Assembly (NCBI RefSeq): GCF_014633365.1 | Contig: NC_068338.1 | Location: 15,510,616 to 15,574,615 of the forward strand | Reading direction: 5' to 3' | Origin: Diospyros lotus | Taxonomy: Eukaryota; Streptophyta; Magnoliopsida; Ericales; Ebenaceae | DNA length: 64,000 bases | Shown here: positions 23,401-32,639 of the stretch, piece by piece | Layout: each line of letters opens with the position of its first letter | Numbering within the stretch: the stretch's first letter is position 1 | Notes under the pieces: generated by a model | Databases searched by the model: none | What the model was told of the DNA's origin: nothing | What the model saw: only the letters and a program-made list of their open reading frames with translations | Made by a program: the position numbers and the translations under genes

Positions 23401-24663
23401 ATGTTGACTTTAAATTCAAATTACACCAAACCAAACCACTTTCAAAATAACAAGTTAGAAAAAAAAAAAAAAAAAAAACTACAATTATAAGGTTACTAAT
23501 AAACTCCATTGTCCATAATCTTCACTAGTTATCAATAATCTTCATCTTCAAGTTCAAGAGCATCACCATCTTCATCATTTTCATAATTTTCATCATCTTC
23601 TTTGTTTTCAAAGATAGCCAAATAGAACAAATATTTGATTAAAGCGCACATGCAGATGAACTCTTACAAATTGGATGAATCGTGCTATTCATGCAATTCA
23701 CGGTCGATTTGTCCGATTCATAGATGATTTTAAGGGATTTTCGATTCACCCTATAAATTCGACTCGATTTCTATATGAATCGAGCCGAATCGTACGATTC
23801 GAATCGTGAATCGTACGATTCTAAGGGATTTTAGATTCACCCTATAGATTCGACTCGATTTCTATATGAATCGAGTCGAATCGTACGATTTGAATCGTGA
23901 ATCGTAAGATTCTAACAACAGTGTTCTTAATCATAAGCATTGATGCAGTAAAAGTTGAATGCCAAGTTCATCCATGACAAAAGAATAAAATTTCATTCAC
24001 ACAAGGAATTATAAAAACTGAGTTATTATCTCTGTAATCCATAGGTCTCATGATAAAAACACAACAAGAATCAGTAGACCAAAGAGATGAGCATAAACCA
24101 AACCAGTAAATAGATGCAATTAATGAGCTAAACCAACCTACAAAGTGACCTCGAAGCTCACAAGTTGGATCCTCCCAACCTCCATATGGCTTGCCAGGGG
24201 TCTCCAAGCCAGCTGTCTTCCTAAAGCTCCAAACCAAGCTATCCACATCCAACAACAACAGGTATTCCAAGTTGGTCTGCTGAGCCTGTCCATGCTTTGA
24301 TTCCGGGTCCAATCTCACATCATGCAGGGAGACTTCCTTGAGAAAATCCCCCTGGACATTGAAACCCCCCGAATTCTTCATTTTTCTATACATCAACATC
24401 CAATTGAATTCCTCTTCCTCCCTCAAAATCTTTCTGGGAAGCAAATTTGACCATGCAGAGTCATCCGTGTGAATCAAATGGTAATGTGAATACATCTCCT
24501 TTTTCCAAGTCTCATTATTTGAAATAGAGAGCTCATATCTAACCGTATGTGACGATAATGCAGTTGGAACGTTAGTACACTCCTTACTGAATACAACTCC
24601 AGATAGAAACACAGACAAAAGAAGAAGCAGCTCAGAAAGCACCAGCCAAGTCCCCATATTCAA
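6962..24663 (-). CDS. GH127 (DUF1680) beta-L-arabinofuranosidase-like secreted glycosidase, 12 exons, 864 aa
   Basis: Exons on the minus strand: 24663-24138, 21224-21022, 20938-20741, 20135-20064, 17854-17759, 10162-10083, 9894-9819, 9549-9339, 9037-8844, 8243-8141, 7930-7841, 7707-6962. All introns are GT/AG, phases match at every junction, and the total is 2595 nt (864 codons plus stop), close to the family length (Arabidopsis At5g12950-type proteins, from memory). The N-terminus is a signal peptide (hydrophobic LLLLLSVFLSGVVF). The GH127 core has HYLSASAQMW, EETGGMNDVLYRL, then E390 in TSVSEFW, E408-x-C410 in EESC, and C483-C484 in FWCCYGTG. These correspond to the acid/base Glu, the zinc ligands and the nucleophilic Cys known from bifidobacterial HypBA1. 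The C-terminal third (exon 12: GCFIYGGLNYQ, HYHPMSFIAKG) resembles an AbfB-type beta-trefoil. It probably removes L-arabinofuranose from cell-wall glycans or glycoproteins, in the apoplast or vacuole. Catalysis is intact by residues; substrate is inferred. Confidence 0.95.
11488..12348 (+). pseudogene. copia gag (UBN2-type) with zinc knuckles, one premature stop
   Basis: The frame opens with MDSESSFTALAPPVF, continues with FDGINYQSWVVRMEAYLEAN, EIWDFLKQEYEGNER and FEIQRMKDLETIKDYFDRL, and ends with two Cys/His clusters (CPYCKKTNHPKNKC and CSKCGQLGHVEKVC). A TAA at 12133-12135 interrupts it where the other two copies have CAA (Gln), a C-to-T change. Without this stop the protein would be 286 residues. 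The role is assembly of the particle and RNA binding. It lies antisense to the host gene, so it reads through intron 5 on the opposite strand. Confidence 0.85.
12379..12407. repeat. C-run/A-run homopolymer in copia copy 1; counterparts at 13242-13279 and 14490-14513
   Basis: Between gag and the purine tract each of the three copies has a C run joined to an A run, reading as T and G runs in the inverted copy. The C/G run is 10-17 bases long and varies between copies. Such tracts are prone to slippage and to assembly error. Confidence 0.8.
12532..13122. repeat. head-to-head LTR palindrome in intron 5
   Basis: The copy-1 LTR (12532-12856) and the inverted copy-2 LTR (12857-13122) form an imperfect inverted repeat with arms of about 260 bases and a short asymmetric centre. 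The outer flanks continue the symmetry through the homopolymer tracts and the gag 3' ends, about 12140-13560 in total. A transcript across it could fold into a long hairpin. Confidence 0.8.
12857..14126 (-). mobile_element. gag-only copia element, copy 2, inverted and 5' truncated
   Basis: On the minus strand this copy begins inside gag near 14126 (INYQGWAVRMEAYLEA-like reading). It continues through gag to 13321, a C/A homopolymer stretch, the purine tract and an LTR spanning 13122-12857. The gag frame is broken by a stop at about 13604-13606, where copy 1 has LAELLNAL, and by another in the KK-RKSK segment near 13980. The LTR lacks its last ~60 bases and faces copy 1's second LTR. Together the two form a large inverted repeat. 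Confidence 0.85.
14127..14968 (+). mobile_element. gag-only copia element, copy 3, 5' truncated
   Basis: It starts within gag (open frame 14138-14458: DLSSINLAELLNALQAQEQ ... CPYCKKTNHPKNKC). It then has the C/A homopolymer, the PPT-like CCAAGGAGGAG and a complete LTR 14637-14968 ending AACCAACA. The second zinc knuckle is damaged (CNKYNHLGQVERVC). The bases after the LTR (GAAAT) do not match those before the first LTR (CACAT), so the three-copy cluster has no simple target duplication. Confidence 0.82.
14971..15500 (-). pseudogene. LINE reverse transcriptase C-terminal remnant (intron 5)
   Basis: Minus-strand frames read LFEDDIVLVGETKE (the F-x-DD box, A changed to E), IWRNTLESKGFKLR, RYLGSILQKDVEINENVTH, KAGWL, then MLRWMFNH, RKGKIRND and VGVAQIDDKM. 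This is the characteristic order of the plant LINE RT thumb region. Several stops and frame changes are present. It directly follows the third copia LTR; the poly(A) end has not been identified. The copy is dead and 5' truncated. Confidence 0.8.
15501..17758. other. remainder of intron 5, no gene recognised
   Basis: AT-rich intron DNA. An A run of about 17 followed by GAGAGAG lies near 15985-16005. Repeated fragments related to TTTTCCA/TGGAAAA occur at 16060-16260. Short frames (16323-16505, 16626-16811) have no recognisable domain and are treated as chance. Confidence 0.5.
17855..20063. other. intron 4 of the GH127 gene
   Basis: 2.2 kb of non-coding DNA between exons 5 and 4. A moderately GC-rich patch at 18545-18670 (CCAGTGGCCGACTAGTCC) is not identified. 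A GA repeat lies at 18385-18402 and GAGAGAGAGCGAGC near 20013. No element termini were seen. Confidence 0.5.
20465..20500. repeat. (TTA)n microsatellite, intron 3
   Basis: About 11 TTA/ATT units lie in the intron between exons 4 and 3. A smaller (AAT)n tract lies at about 21448-21472 in intron 1. Confidence 0.9.
21475..22920. repeat. diverged ~400-bp tandem duplication in intron 1, first unit split by a solo LTR
   Basis: Unit 1 is 21475-21505 plus 22099-22500 and unit 2 is about 22500-22920. Both contain GACATTTAGG...GCATTATAC, TAGCACATGATTTGGCAAGA, CACAGAGAAACCCTCAAT, TTTATAGGCTTAAGATAA and TCTGGTAGTGAAAGG in the same order. The shared ATGATAAATATGTG sequence at the start of each unit shows that the LTR at 21506-22093 inserted into unit 1 after the duplication. 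Confidence 0.8.
21506..22093 (-). mobile_element. solo LTR of a copia-type element, intron 1
   Basis: It begins TGTTATAATT and ends AATAACA, so the termini TGTTAT/ATAACA are inverted repeats. It is flanked by a perfect 5-bp target duplication ATATG (21501-21505 and 22094-22098). On the minus strand there is a TATA-like CTATAAATAAGAGG followed by a transcribed-looking stretch, so the LTR is oriented with the host gene. No primer site or purine tract is next to it, hence a solo LTR left by recombination. Confidence 0.85.
23162..23923. mobile_element. Mutator-like non-autonomous TIR element, intron 1
   Basis: It is flanked by identical 12-base sequences TTCTTAATCATA (23150-23161 and 23924-23935). 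Ends: GTTGTTAAATCGAGATTCG on the left and, inverted, CACTGTTGTTAGAATC on the right. Both arms are built of ATTCGA/AATCGT words over about 100-200 bases. The right arm contains a 91-bp tandem duplication (AAGGGATTTT at 23732 and 23823). No transposase. A target duplication of 9-12 bases and long inverted arms fit Mutator-like elements. Confidence 0.7.
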
Positions 24664-25440
24664 TCAAGGTTAGAAATGAAGAACCAGAGAGAACCCCCTT
24701 AATTTGAATTCACCTGAGAAGAGGAACAGACCTGAAAACACGCATTCTTTAGCCTGAAAATACAACAAAAAAATCTATACTGAAGAACAAGCAACACTGC
24801 CCCACCCCCCAACTTATAGCAATCAATCAGAGAAAGCGACAATTGAGCGTAAAACCTAAACAGTCCCGTAGAAGGTACGAATTGTTTCTTACGAAGCAAA
24901 CTTATCCGAAGACGAATTCAAGCGAAAGATTAATGTTCACGTGTACAGTAATATACGTACGTATACGCAGTAGATCTATAAAGCGAGACAGTGCGTGTCA
25001 AGCTGAAATCCGCTCTGAAGAATCAAGCAGAAGCTTGAATTTTCAGCTAAAATGGCATTTCAATGCTTATTATAGACGGAATCAATGAAGAAGTGTGGAA
25101 TTAAGCAGCCGAAAGGGAATTTGAAGAAAGAAACAATGGTTTGGAGAGGAATAAACAGAAACATAAGATATGTTGATCAGCATATAAATAGGAAGTAAAT
25201 GGATAGATATACACAGTTACAGAGAGAGAGAGAGAGAGAGAGAGAAGAATCACGGATGGGGCATCCTTATCTTTGGAAGAAGGCCAGGCCTTGACTCACT
25301 CAAGAGTGAAAACAGAATAATCAGCTAGGAGAGAGAGGGAGAGGGGGGGGGTAAGTAGTGCGAGCGAAACGAAACGACAAAGGCAGTGAAATCCAAATTG
25401 CTCTCTCTCTCTCTCTCTCTCTCTTGGCTGGTCGCAACTG
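24664..25440 (-). promoter_or_regulatory. 5' leader and promoter region of the GH127 gene
   Basis: This sequence lies immediately upstream (higher coordinates) of the ATG at 24663. It contains (GA)n at about 25211-25243 and (CT)n at 25400-25423, which are common around plant transcription starts. No convincing TATA box was found on the minus strand; GCATATAAATAGGA at about 25180 is a good TATA on the plus strand. The transcription start is not resolvable from sequence alone. Confidence 0.45.
25211..25243. repeat. (GA)n microsatellite upstream of the GH127 gene; partner (CT)n at 25400-25423
   Basis: About 16 AG units and about 11-12 CT units flank a 160-bp stretch of putative promoter. GAGA-type tracts can bind BBR/BPC factors in plants; the role here is inferred only. 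Confidence 0.85.
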
Positions 25441-25663
25441 CAGGGCTCAAAATCCGTGCGGTTAGGCTTTTCCGTTGAGCTTCGGCTCTCTTTGCGCCGC
25501 CCCCGTGAATCTTTGCAGGCTATATTCTCGGACTATTACACTCTACTACACCTACTCCTATACACGTTTTACATTATACCATAAAAAAAAATAATAATTT
25601 TATTACTCTTACTCATTGTGTAAATTATGTGTGTGAATAAACATATAAGAAAAATATTAGAAA

Positions 25664-26051
25664 GCCCGACAGTTTACTAACGGAATTACCAAAAGGGGGC
25701 AAAAAGACTATTTTACCCCACGCTTGCTCTCTCTCTTCTCCTCCCACTGATTTCTCCTCTGTTCTATGCGTCTCCCCTGCCATAACCGCTACCGTGCCTC
25801 ACTGCTATTGCCTCGCCTCGTCGATAGTCGATAAGGCGAGGCGAGACAAGGCGGCGATGGCAAAGAGGCAACAAAGACGAGGTGAAGCGATGGCAGCGAA
25901 ACGCAACTACGAGGCAAGACGACGGCCATGGCAGGGGAGACGCACAGAGCTGGAAAGGACAGTGGCCCGCTTTGCAAATTTGTAAAGTGGGCTGGGGGCA
26001 AAATCGTCTTTTTACCCCCTTTTCGTGAGCCGCTCGGTAGGCCCGTCGGGC
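25664..26051. mobile_element. 388-bp MITE-like element with ~65-bp inverted repeats, GC-rich core
   Basis: The left arm GCCCGACAGTTTACT...AAAAGGGGGCAAAAAGAC...TTTTACCCC matches the reverse complement of the right arm (26051 down to about 25990), including AAAAGGGGGTAAAAAGAC and TTTTGCCCCC. The core is much more GC-rich than its surroundings. It contains a perfect hairpin GCCTCGCCT/AGGCGAGGC (about 25810-25840). The flanking 9 bases (TATTAGAAA, CTGTAGAAC) are only partly alike. The short frames inside on either strand are dismissed. Confidence 0.65.
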
Positions 26052-28630
26052 CCTGTAGAACGACTCAAAATATAAATTAATTCCTTAATTCTAATTGAAT
26101 ATGAGCAAATATAAAACAAGATTTGAAATGTAAAGAGATAAGCAAACTCAAAGATTTATAGTGGTTCAATTCCTTCTCGAATCTACATTTGCTTTTCAAA
26201 CTTCGCTTGATATTTTAATCTATTAGTTTTAATTTTTTTTGAAAGTTATGATCAAACATTTACAATGATCTTTTTTTGATTCAAGATCACAACTTAATTT
26301 AAGTATCAAATACATTAATCATGTTTAGGATCTCAATTGAGGTGAAATAAACTAATTCAAGCATAATTTTATCCTACCAAAACGAGGTTATTTTATGGGA
26401 CCACCTCTAGATATTATATAATCCGATCTTGTGAGATTAAGTTTTTGCATTATTTGAATGATTTTGCCTCTCCTACAAAAATCTATCGAATCTTTGCAAA
26501 CCTTTCACAACCACCACTCATTTTTAGGTAACATGTATTTATTATATCTCATTTTATGTTTAAACATTTTTTATTATTTGGTGTTAAAAAAAATGCATTT
26601 ATTACAATAAAAGCCAACCACTAAAAATGTTTAGACATAAAAATAAAATATAATGAGTATAAATTATCTTAAAAATAAGTGTATTTAATGCTCTTAAAAA
26701 ATCCCTAACATAAATTAGCTTAAATGTCCCATGAAATTAATTATGTTGTTTTTTTATTATTATGTTATATTGTAAAAATAGTATTTAGTAATTAAACATA
26801 ATGTTGCATTCATTAGTATTAAAGACAACTAACAAGTGTTTGGTTAATATTTTACTATTATGCGATAATTATGTAAATTAAAAAAATACTTGTATCTTAA
26901 ATAATTATTATGGAAAAAGGCATAATTATGAATAGAGAGAATATAATTATAAAATTAAATAATCTTTTAATCATCACAAGTTTGAATAAAAGTTACCCTT
27001 TTGATTTTTTTTTATTTTAAAAAGAGTAATAATAGGAATCATAATTGATGACTTACGATGTCATCAATTATGTGTCGCATTTTATTGAAGGAGATATTAG
27101 GTAGAGAAGATAATGACACATGATCTCTTTATTCTCCTCTAATGAAAAGACGTTATATGACTGTAATCAATCATGACTCTTAATATTATTCTTAAAAAAA
27201 TAATAATTTCTTATTTTTGTTTAATCAAAATAATGGCTTAAACTGTTTTTCTTAAAAGCAAAATTGCTTAACAAAAGTCGTTTTTCTTGAAAAATTGAAA
27301 TAAAAAAATATTATGCTTAAAAGGTACCCAAAAAAAAGTTATAGAAAAGGCTCAATCTCCTCAATTTTCACGTTACAACCAAACAACCGAAAATACATTG
27401 TAAAAAATTATTTTCTCTTAAAAAAATACTTTTTTGTAAACAAATGAAGTCTTAATCTCCTGAAATTTTTTTTTATACAGTGTTTATTAAACAAGATATA
27501 GACCGAAAAAAGTAAAATATAAAAAATATTTCAGACAAAAATATTTTTTATTATATTAGTTAAATTTATTTGATGATCTTTGAAAAAGAAATTACGTGAC
27601 TTCTTATTTGAGATTTTTTTGATATATTTATTTTTTTTCTTTTGAATAAATTTATCTTAAACTTTACAGATAAAAAAAATAACACGTATCTTCTTTAATA
27701 TATTTTAAAAAATTTAATAAACAGTTTGATAAAGATTTAGAATACTTTTAATGTTATTTTGATTATTTTATATTTTTATTTAAAAATATTTTAATTTTAT
27801 TTTAATATAATTTTATTCTCTTCATTTCAACTTTAACATTTCTTTAAAATAAAAAAACATCCTCAATGTCTGGAAGGGCGACATTCACCCCTTTTCTCAT
27901 GCCTTGAGAAGAAAAATGCCATCCCTAATGACAAAAACAGCCTGGGCCCATCTAAAAATGATAAAAAAAACGACGTCGTCTTCTCCAGAAAGGGGGCCTA
28001 TATTTGTGATGTGATCTTCTGATATATAATAACATGCTTGAAAATTGTTTCAGTACAGCTATCTTTTTGTCCTTTCTTGCAGGGAGCCTATAAATATATA
28101 ATATTTATATAGTATATTTATATTAATAAAATATAAAATATAATATATTAATATACATAAATATCACTACAAATATATTATCACGAAGAGACTAATAGAG
28201 AAGCAAATACAGTGAGCCGTATACTGCACTACTGGACACACTGGAAGTAGAAAGTAATCAACTGCAGGTAGCGACTCTGCAAGTTATTTATTTATCATTG
28301 AAAAGGAACTATCCCTAAAATAATAAAGGGGGGTTTGTCAAGTGAAGGGGACGCTTTACCCTCCAACCTCCCTCACACTCACAGAGAAACTTGCAGATTG
28401 GGCGATCATCCATTCATTTTCATGCCTCAATCATGGAGATGCAAACTACTAGGGTAGTCTTTGTCTTCCCTTGAGTGTCAAGTTTTTTTCTTGCTTCTTT
28501 CTCAAATTAAAACTATAAAAACCCACAATAGTTCACGTTACCGTATAATTGGTGTAACTTTTATTCTTGTTAAGGTCGAAAAGATTTTCTTTCTAACTTA
28601 GTAGAATGTCAAAAATGAGATATTATATAT
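26052..28630. other. AT-rich intergenic DNA, no gene recognised
   Basis: No protein-coding stretch. The segment 26090-26420 (CAAACTCAAAGATTTATAG, then TGGTTC) looks like part of a very old LTR, without definable ends. Inverted fragments such as CATTTATTA...TAATAAATG near 26530-26610 hint at a small degraded palindrome. Long A and T runs are common. Confidence 0.5.
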
Positions 28631-28631
28631 A

Positions 28632-28735
28632 TTGCCCTTAGGGTATAGATTAATTGGCAAAGGAAAAATGCGTTGAGGTGTTGCTTTTTGCGCTCTTAGA
28701 TTCTGTGTTCAAACTCTGATAAAAAAAAAAAAAAC
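28632..28735 (+). mobile_element. possible tRNA-derived SINE head
   Basis: A box-A-like TAGATTAATTGGCAAAGG (28646) and a box-B-like GTTCAAACTCTGA (28708) are spaced about as in a tRNA and followed by an A run of 13. The downstream part, to about 28830, could be the SINE body. Ends and duplication are not clear, so this is tentative. Confidence 0.35.
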
Positions 28736-29341
28736 TCAACAGTTAGAGCGATCTTAAAAATTGAAAAATCGCCAGACTGTTCTCACGTTTGCGGAGAAAG
28801 ACTAAGGGTCGAATTAGTTACTAGGTACCCTAATTTATATCTCTTACTGAAATTATGAGGTCGAGTAGTAGGAGTGTTCGTGATGGTTCATTAATTAAAA
28901 AAAATATAATATTTATAATTAGATCTTATAGTACGTAATCTCTTTCTAGTTAAAGTTGATTTTTTTAAATATTAAATGGAACCATATAATAGGTAACTAA
29001 CCAAACAACCACTATGTATCAATAGGTTACTTAGGTTGAAAAAAGTTTGATTAAGCAAAGTCATGCATTGAGGCACAATGAAAGGATATAAAATTATGAA
29101 CAAATAATGTAGGATTAGTGGGCAAAGCCGCAAGGATCCATTTGATAAGTCACTTGGAGACGTGGATTTAAAAAAATATAATTATAAATTGTAACAGAAT
29201 CAGCAAATAATGTGCCAGAGAATGTCACGCTGTCATGCTTCTAACTTTAGGAGGCTATTTATGGGGTTCTTTGCAATTTGATGATAGGGAAAGCTACTAG
29301 AGGTAGAAGCTAAGCTATATGGGATGATTATACGTACATAC

Positions 29342-29343
<2 letters not shown>

Positions 29344-29372
<29 letters not shown>
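29344..29372. repeat. (GA)n microsatellite in intergenic DNA
   Basis: About 14 AG units in AT-rich sequence. The surrounding 28740-29650 shows nothing recognisable; minus-strand frames over the tract (poly Ser-Leu) are artefacts of the repeat. Confidence 0.85.
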
Positions 29373-29375
<3 letters not shown>

Positions 29376-29649
29376 GACAATAAGCCGCAATTAATAAATA
29401 ACCAATCAAATAACAGATAGGTTTGGTTTCTTGGTTGGCAGTTTGATTTAGAGATAAGGATATATATCTCGCGAGAATGGACATTATGAGGTGAGCAATA
29501 TCGGCCACTCATTCCAACTACAAGAATCTGTCCCCCTTCCCCACTCACCGCTCTCATATATACAACAAATAATGTACAATAAGTTATATTATGTTTATAT
29601 ATTACTGGGACTGTATAATATAGTATCAAGAGAAATAAAAGATTTATAG

Positions 29650-30613
29650 TTTAATAATAAGTGATAGAGTCGTTGAGGCCAAGTTCTCGAGTTGACGTTT
29701 TGTAAATTTTAATTTGTTGAGGCCAAACTTGATAGTTCTTGAGTTCGTTTAAAATTGTCGTCAACCTGAGACCTTCTTCATCTCGAGATGTAATGTCATC
29801 TTGAGTCCTTCATCTTGAGACATTTGTTCTAAGACTTGACGTCGTCTTGAGACCTTCATTTTAAAACTTGATGTTGTCTTGAAACCTTTGTCCAAAACCT
29901 AATATTGTTATGAGACATTTGTCCTGAGACCTGATGTTGCCCTGAGACCTTTGTCTCGAGATCTAATGTTGCCCTGAGACTTAATGTTGCCCTGAGACCT
30001 TTGTCCAAAAACCTAATGTTGTCCTAAGGTCTTCATCCCGAGACCTAACGTCGCCTTGAGATCTTTTTCACTAGACTTTCGTCCTAAGACTTGATGTTGT
30101 CTTGAGACCTTCGTCTCAAGACCTGATGTTATTCTAAGATTGCAAAAGAGAAAATAATCAGAGGGTGCAGGAAAGTCTTCGGGTGAATAGTCTGATATTT
30201 AAGTCAGAAACTGAAATGTTGAAAATTATAGAGCAGAGTTTCCACTAGTATCATAGACGTATATTTTTTTTTTTTGAATGAATGCCTGCTTATTTATAGA
30301 GAAGAATGAGGCAATTCTAAATCTCCTTGGTTTGGAATTTTTTATAGATGATATTTATCATAATGTTTTAATATCTTATAAGAATTAAGATTTTTAATAG
30401 ATAATATTTATCCCTTTCGTACTAAGGTTTTATTAGGATTTCTAAAGAAAAATGTCTATTCTTTTTATGGGACCCTGGAGGAGATTTGTAAATGTTGGAA
30501 TTATCAAGTTTGTGTGTTGTGTGAGATCTCCTCAATTAAGGGAAAATTTACACATTTTTAACCCAAAATGTTATTTTGAGCTTTTAGACTTTTTTGGGCG
30601 CTTATGACCCAAC
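29650..30613 (-). repeat. LTR-like sequence of a second large gypsy-type element
   Basis: On the minus strand the segment starts TGTTGGGTCATAAGCGCCC (30613), has a TATA-like CTCTATAAATAAG near 30290 and runs into a tandem-repeat block. This is the layout of an LTR (U3, TATA, R/U5). The other end is not defined. The neighbouring higher-coordinate DNA (30614-32660), rich in tandem repeats, could be the 3' untranslated part of the same element, as seen in TAT/Ogre-like elements. Confidence 0.45.
29755..30135. repeat. ~32-bp degenerate tandem repeat (GAGACCTTTGTC... units)
   Basis: Units of the form GAGACCTTTGTC, then CTGAGACCTGATGTTGCCCT, are repeated about 10-12 times with variation. The clearest two are near 29930-29995. 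No reading frame is conserved across units. Confidence 0.8.
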
Positions 30614-31180
30614 AATTGCTCTCCATTCTTTCATTTGAGTTTCTTGAATGGAAGAGTAAATTATGTTATGGGTTGCCCTTCTTTTTCCTAATTTATCACT
30701 GTCTTTGCCATTTTTTTGGAAGTTTATCCGTTGCTCTCCTGGAGATGAGACTTGGCTTCCATAGCTCTTTGTTGGAGTTGTTTCTAATTTCCTTTGACGT
30801 TTTAATCCGCTATAAGGTATTTCATTGAGTAATATTTCTTATTTAAAGGAATATGACAGGTTATTAAGAGTCGTAAGAAAGCGGGCCAACTCATTCCTCC
30901 ACTTCTTTGGCTCTTTCTCCATTCCCGATTGTTGATCTTTTCAATGGTATAATTATCCCTTGAGTTGTCCTTATTCCCCTTTGATTTTGTTTTGTGTTGT
31001 GTTGTACAAGCACATTTTTATCTTTTGGTGTAATGATTTCTTCTTTGTAAGACTTTCCTTTTGTATTGACTTTATCATTTGGTGACATTGCTATCTCTTC
31101 GCTTTGATTGCTTCACTTTTCTTGCGATGCTCATTTATGTAAATTATCTCCCCAACTCTTTGGGGAAAACTGGTGTTGTC
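30614..31180. other. non-coding, probable retrotransposon 3' region
   Basis: No domain is recognisable in the short frames at 30604-30828 and 30891-31088. The sequence is T-rich on the plus strand and leads into the tandem repeats. Confidence 0.4.
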
Positions 31181-31189
31181 AAAGGACGT

Positions 31190-31575
31190 TGTTCGAAAGA
31201 CTTCTTTGTCGTTCCCCAGTCATTCGAGTGGATTATTTGTTTTGTGGGATTTTATTGATGATGTTCATGAATTTAGGAAGATTCCTTCATCACTCTCCAG
31301 TCCTTTGGATGGACTAGTTTATTTATAGAATTATATGTTAAGGGAGATAGCATCACCACTCCCCAATCCTTTAAGTGGACTAGTTTATGGATAGGACTTT
31401 GAGATTGTGTAGTTGCTCCCCAGTCCTTTAAGTGAACTGGTTTATTGATAAGACTCTAAGTCGAGGGAGATTGCATCGCCACTCCCTAGTCCTTTAAGTG
31501 AACTGGTTTATTGATTGAACCTCTCATTGGATAGGATTGCATCATCGCTCCCTAGTTCTTTGGCTTTGACGAGGC
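31190..31575. repeat. ~85-bp tandem repeat (CTCCCCAGTCCTTTAAGTG units)
   Basis: Four to five units share CCCAGTCCTTTAAGTG, ACTGGTTTATTGATA and GGGAGATTGCATC in the same order. The units diverge progressively from about 31190 (CCCCAGTCATTCGAGTGGA) to 31560. Confidence 0.8.
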
Positions 31576-32269
31576 ATTCGTTTGTGTTTAAATTCCATGA
31601 GGGCTTGTGGGCATCTTATTATTTGCGTGTGTTTGGAGCAAGCCATTCGTCCATCGATGCAAGTGATCCCCAAACATCTTAATAGTCTTTTTTTTTTTTT
31701 TTTTGTAACCTGTCAGTACTTTTGACTTCATTTTTTCCTTGGACAATGTCCCTAAATCATGTTTGTGTATCCTCGCACTTTTTTACGCTGGGTTTACCTT
31801 AGATCATTCTCATGCTTTCGCATTTCGGCTTTCTATGTCATTCTCACACTTTATGCACTTCTGATTCTAAGTTTGTGCTTGTTTCTCTATTTAACATGTT
31901 AGTAGCTCACATAGTATATAAAATTTTGTAATTTAGCTTTTGAATCATGAATATTACACTTTGCTTTCGCTAGGAAGGGTGTCGAGCTCTATCCCCAATC
32001 TTTTATGAATGTGGGATGGTCATTATGCTCGCTCCATAGTTCTTTGTTGATGATACACTTGTATTTTTGCATTTTCAATTTTAATCCAGTCTCATTCATT
32101 TTGCACTTTTCAACTTTAGGTTATACTTGATCGTTCTTGCACATTTATTGCATTTGATTCTAGGTTATCCTAGATCATTTTTGTGCTTTAGTGTTTTCGA
32201 TCTGATCTCATGAGTTTTGCACCCCTGATGCTAGGTTGCCCTTTTATCATTTTGGCGATTCTTAAATTT

Positions 32270-32610
32270 TGGTTTTGATTTTTTAAACCGTTCTTGCACT
32301 TTCATGCTTCGATTTTTAGATTGTTCTCATGCTTTAGCGCTTCAGTTTTTGGATCGTTCTCGCGCCTCTGCGCTTCGATTTTTAGATAATAAGCCCTAGA
32401 TCATTCTCACATATTCCACGCTTTGATACTAGGATTTGATTAATGAGCCTTAGATCATTCTCGTGTATTATATGCTTCAATACTAGACTTTGATTAATAA
32501 GCTTTGAATCGTTCTCGTTTCTATGCTTTGATACTAGGCTTTGATTGATGAGCCTTAGATCATTCTCACGTATTCTTCACTTCGATACTAGGCTTTATTT
32601 TGTTTACTAG
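32270..32610. repeat. ~65-75-bp tandem repeat (TTAGATCATTCTCGTG ... GATACTAGGCTTTG units)
   Basis: At least four units contain TTAGATCATTCTC, GCTTCGAT/GCTTTGAT and ACTAGGCTTTGATT. Looser copies extend back to about 31780 (CTTAGATCATTCTCATGCTT). This is the third independent tandem array within 3 kb. Confidence 0.75.
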
Positions 32611-32639
32611 AGTTTTGGCCCCTTTTAATGCATTCATTG

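Noticed and set aside
25180..25193. TATA box GCATATAAATAGGA for a plus-strand gene
   Set aside because: No plausible coding sequence lies downstream on the plus strand; it sits in the promoter of the minus-strand gene.
25794..25985. Arg/Ala-rich short frames on both strands in a GC-rich patch
   Set aside because: They lie wholly inside the inverted-repeat element at 25664-26051 and show no domain; open frames are expected in GC-rich DNA.
29233..29629. Ser/Leu-rich membrane-like frames
   Set aside because: Produced by translation of the (GA)n microsatellite.
29755..30135. Possible CRISPR-like array of ~32-bp repeats
   Set aside because: Units are contiguous and degenerate without unique spacers, and the DNA is plant nuclear.
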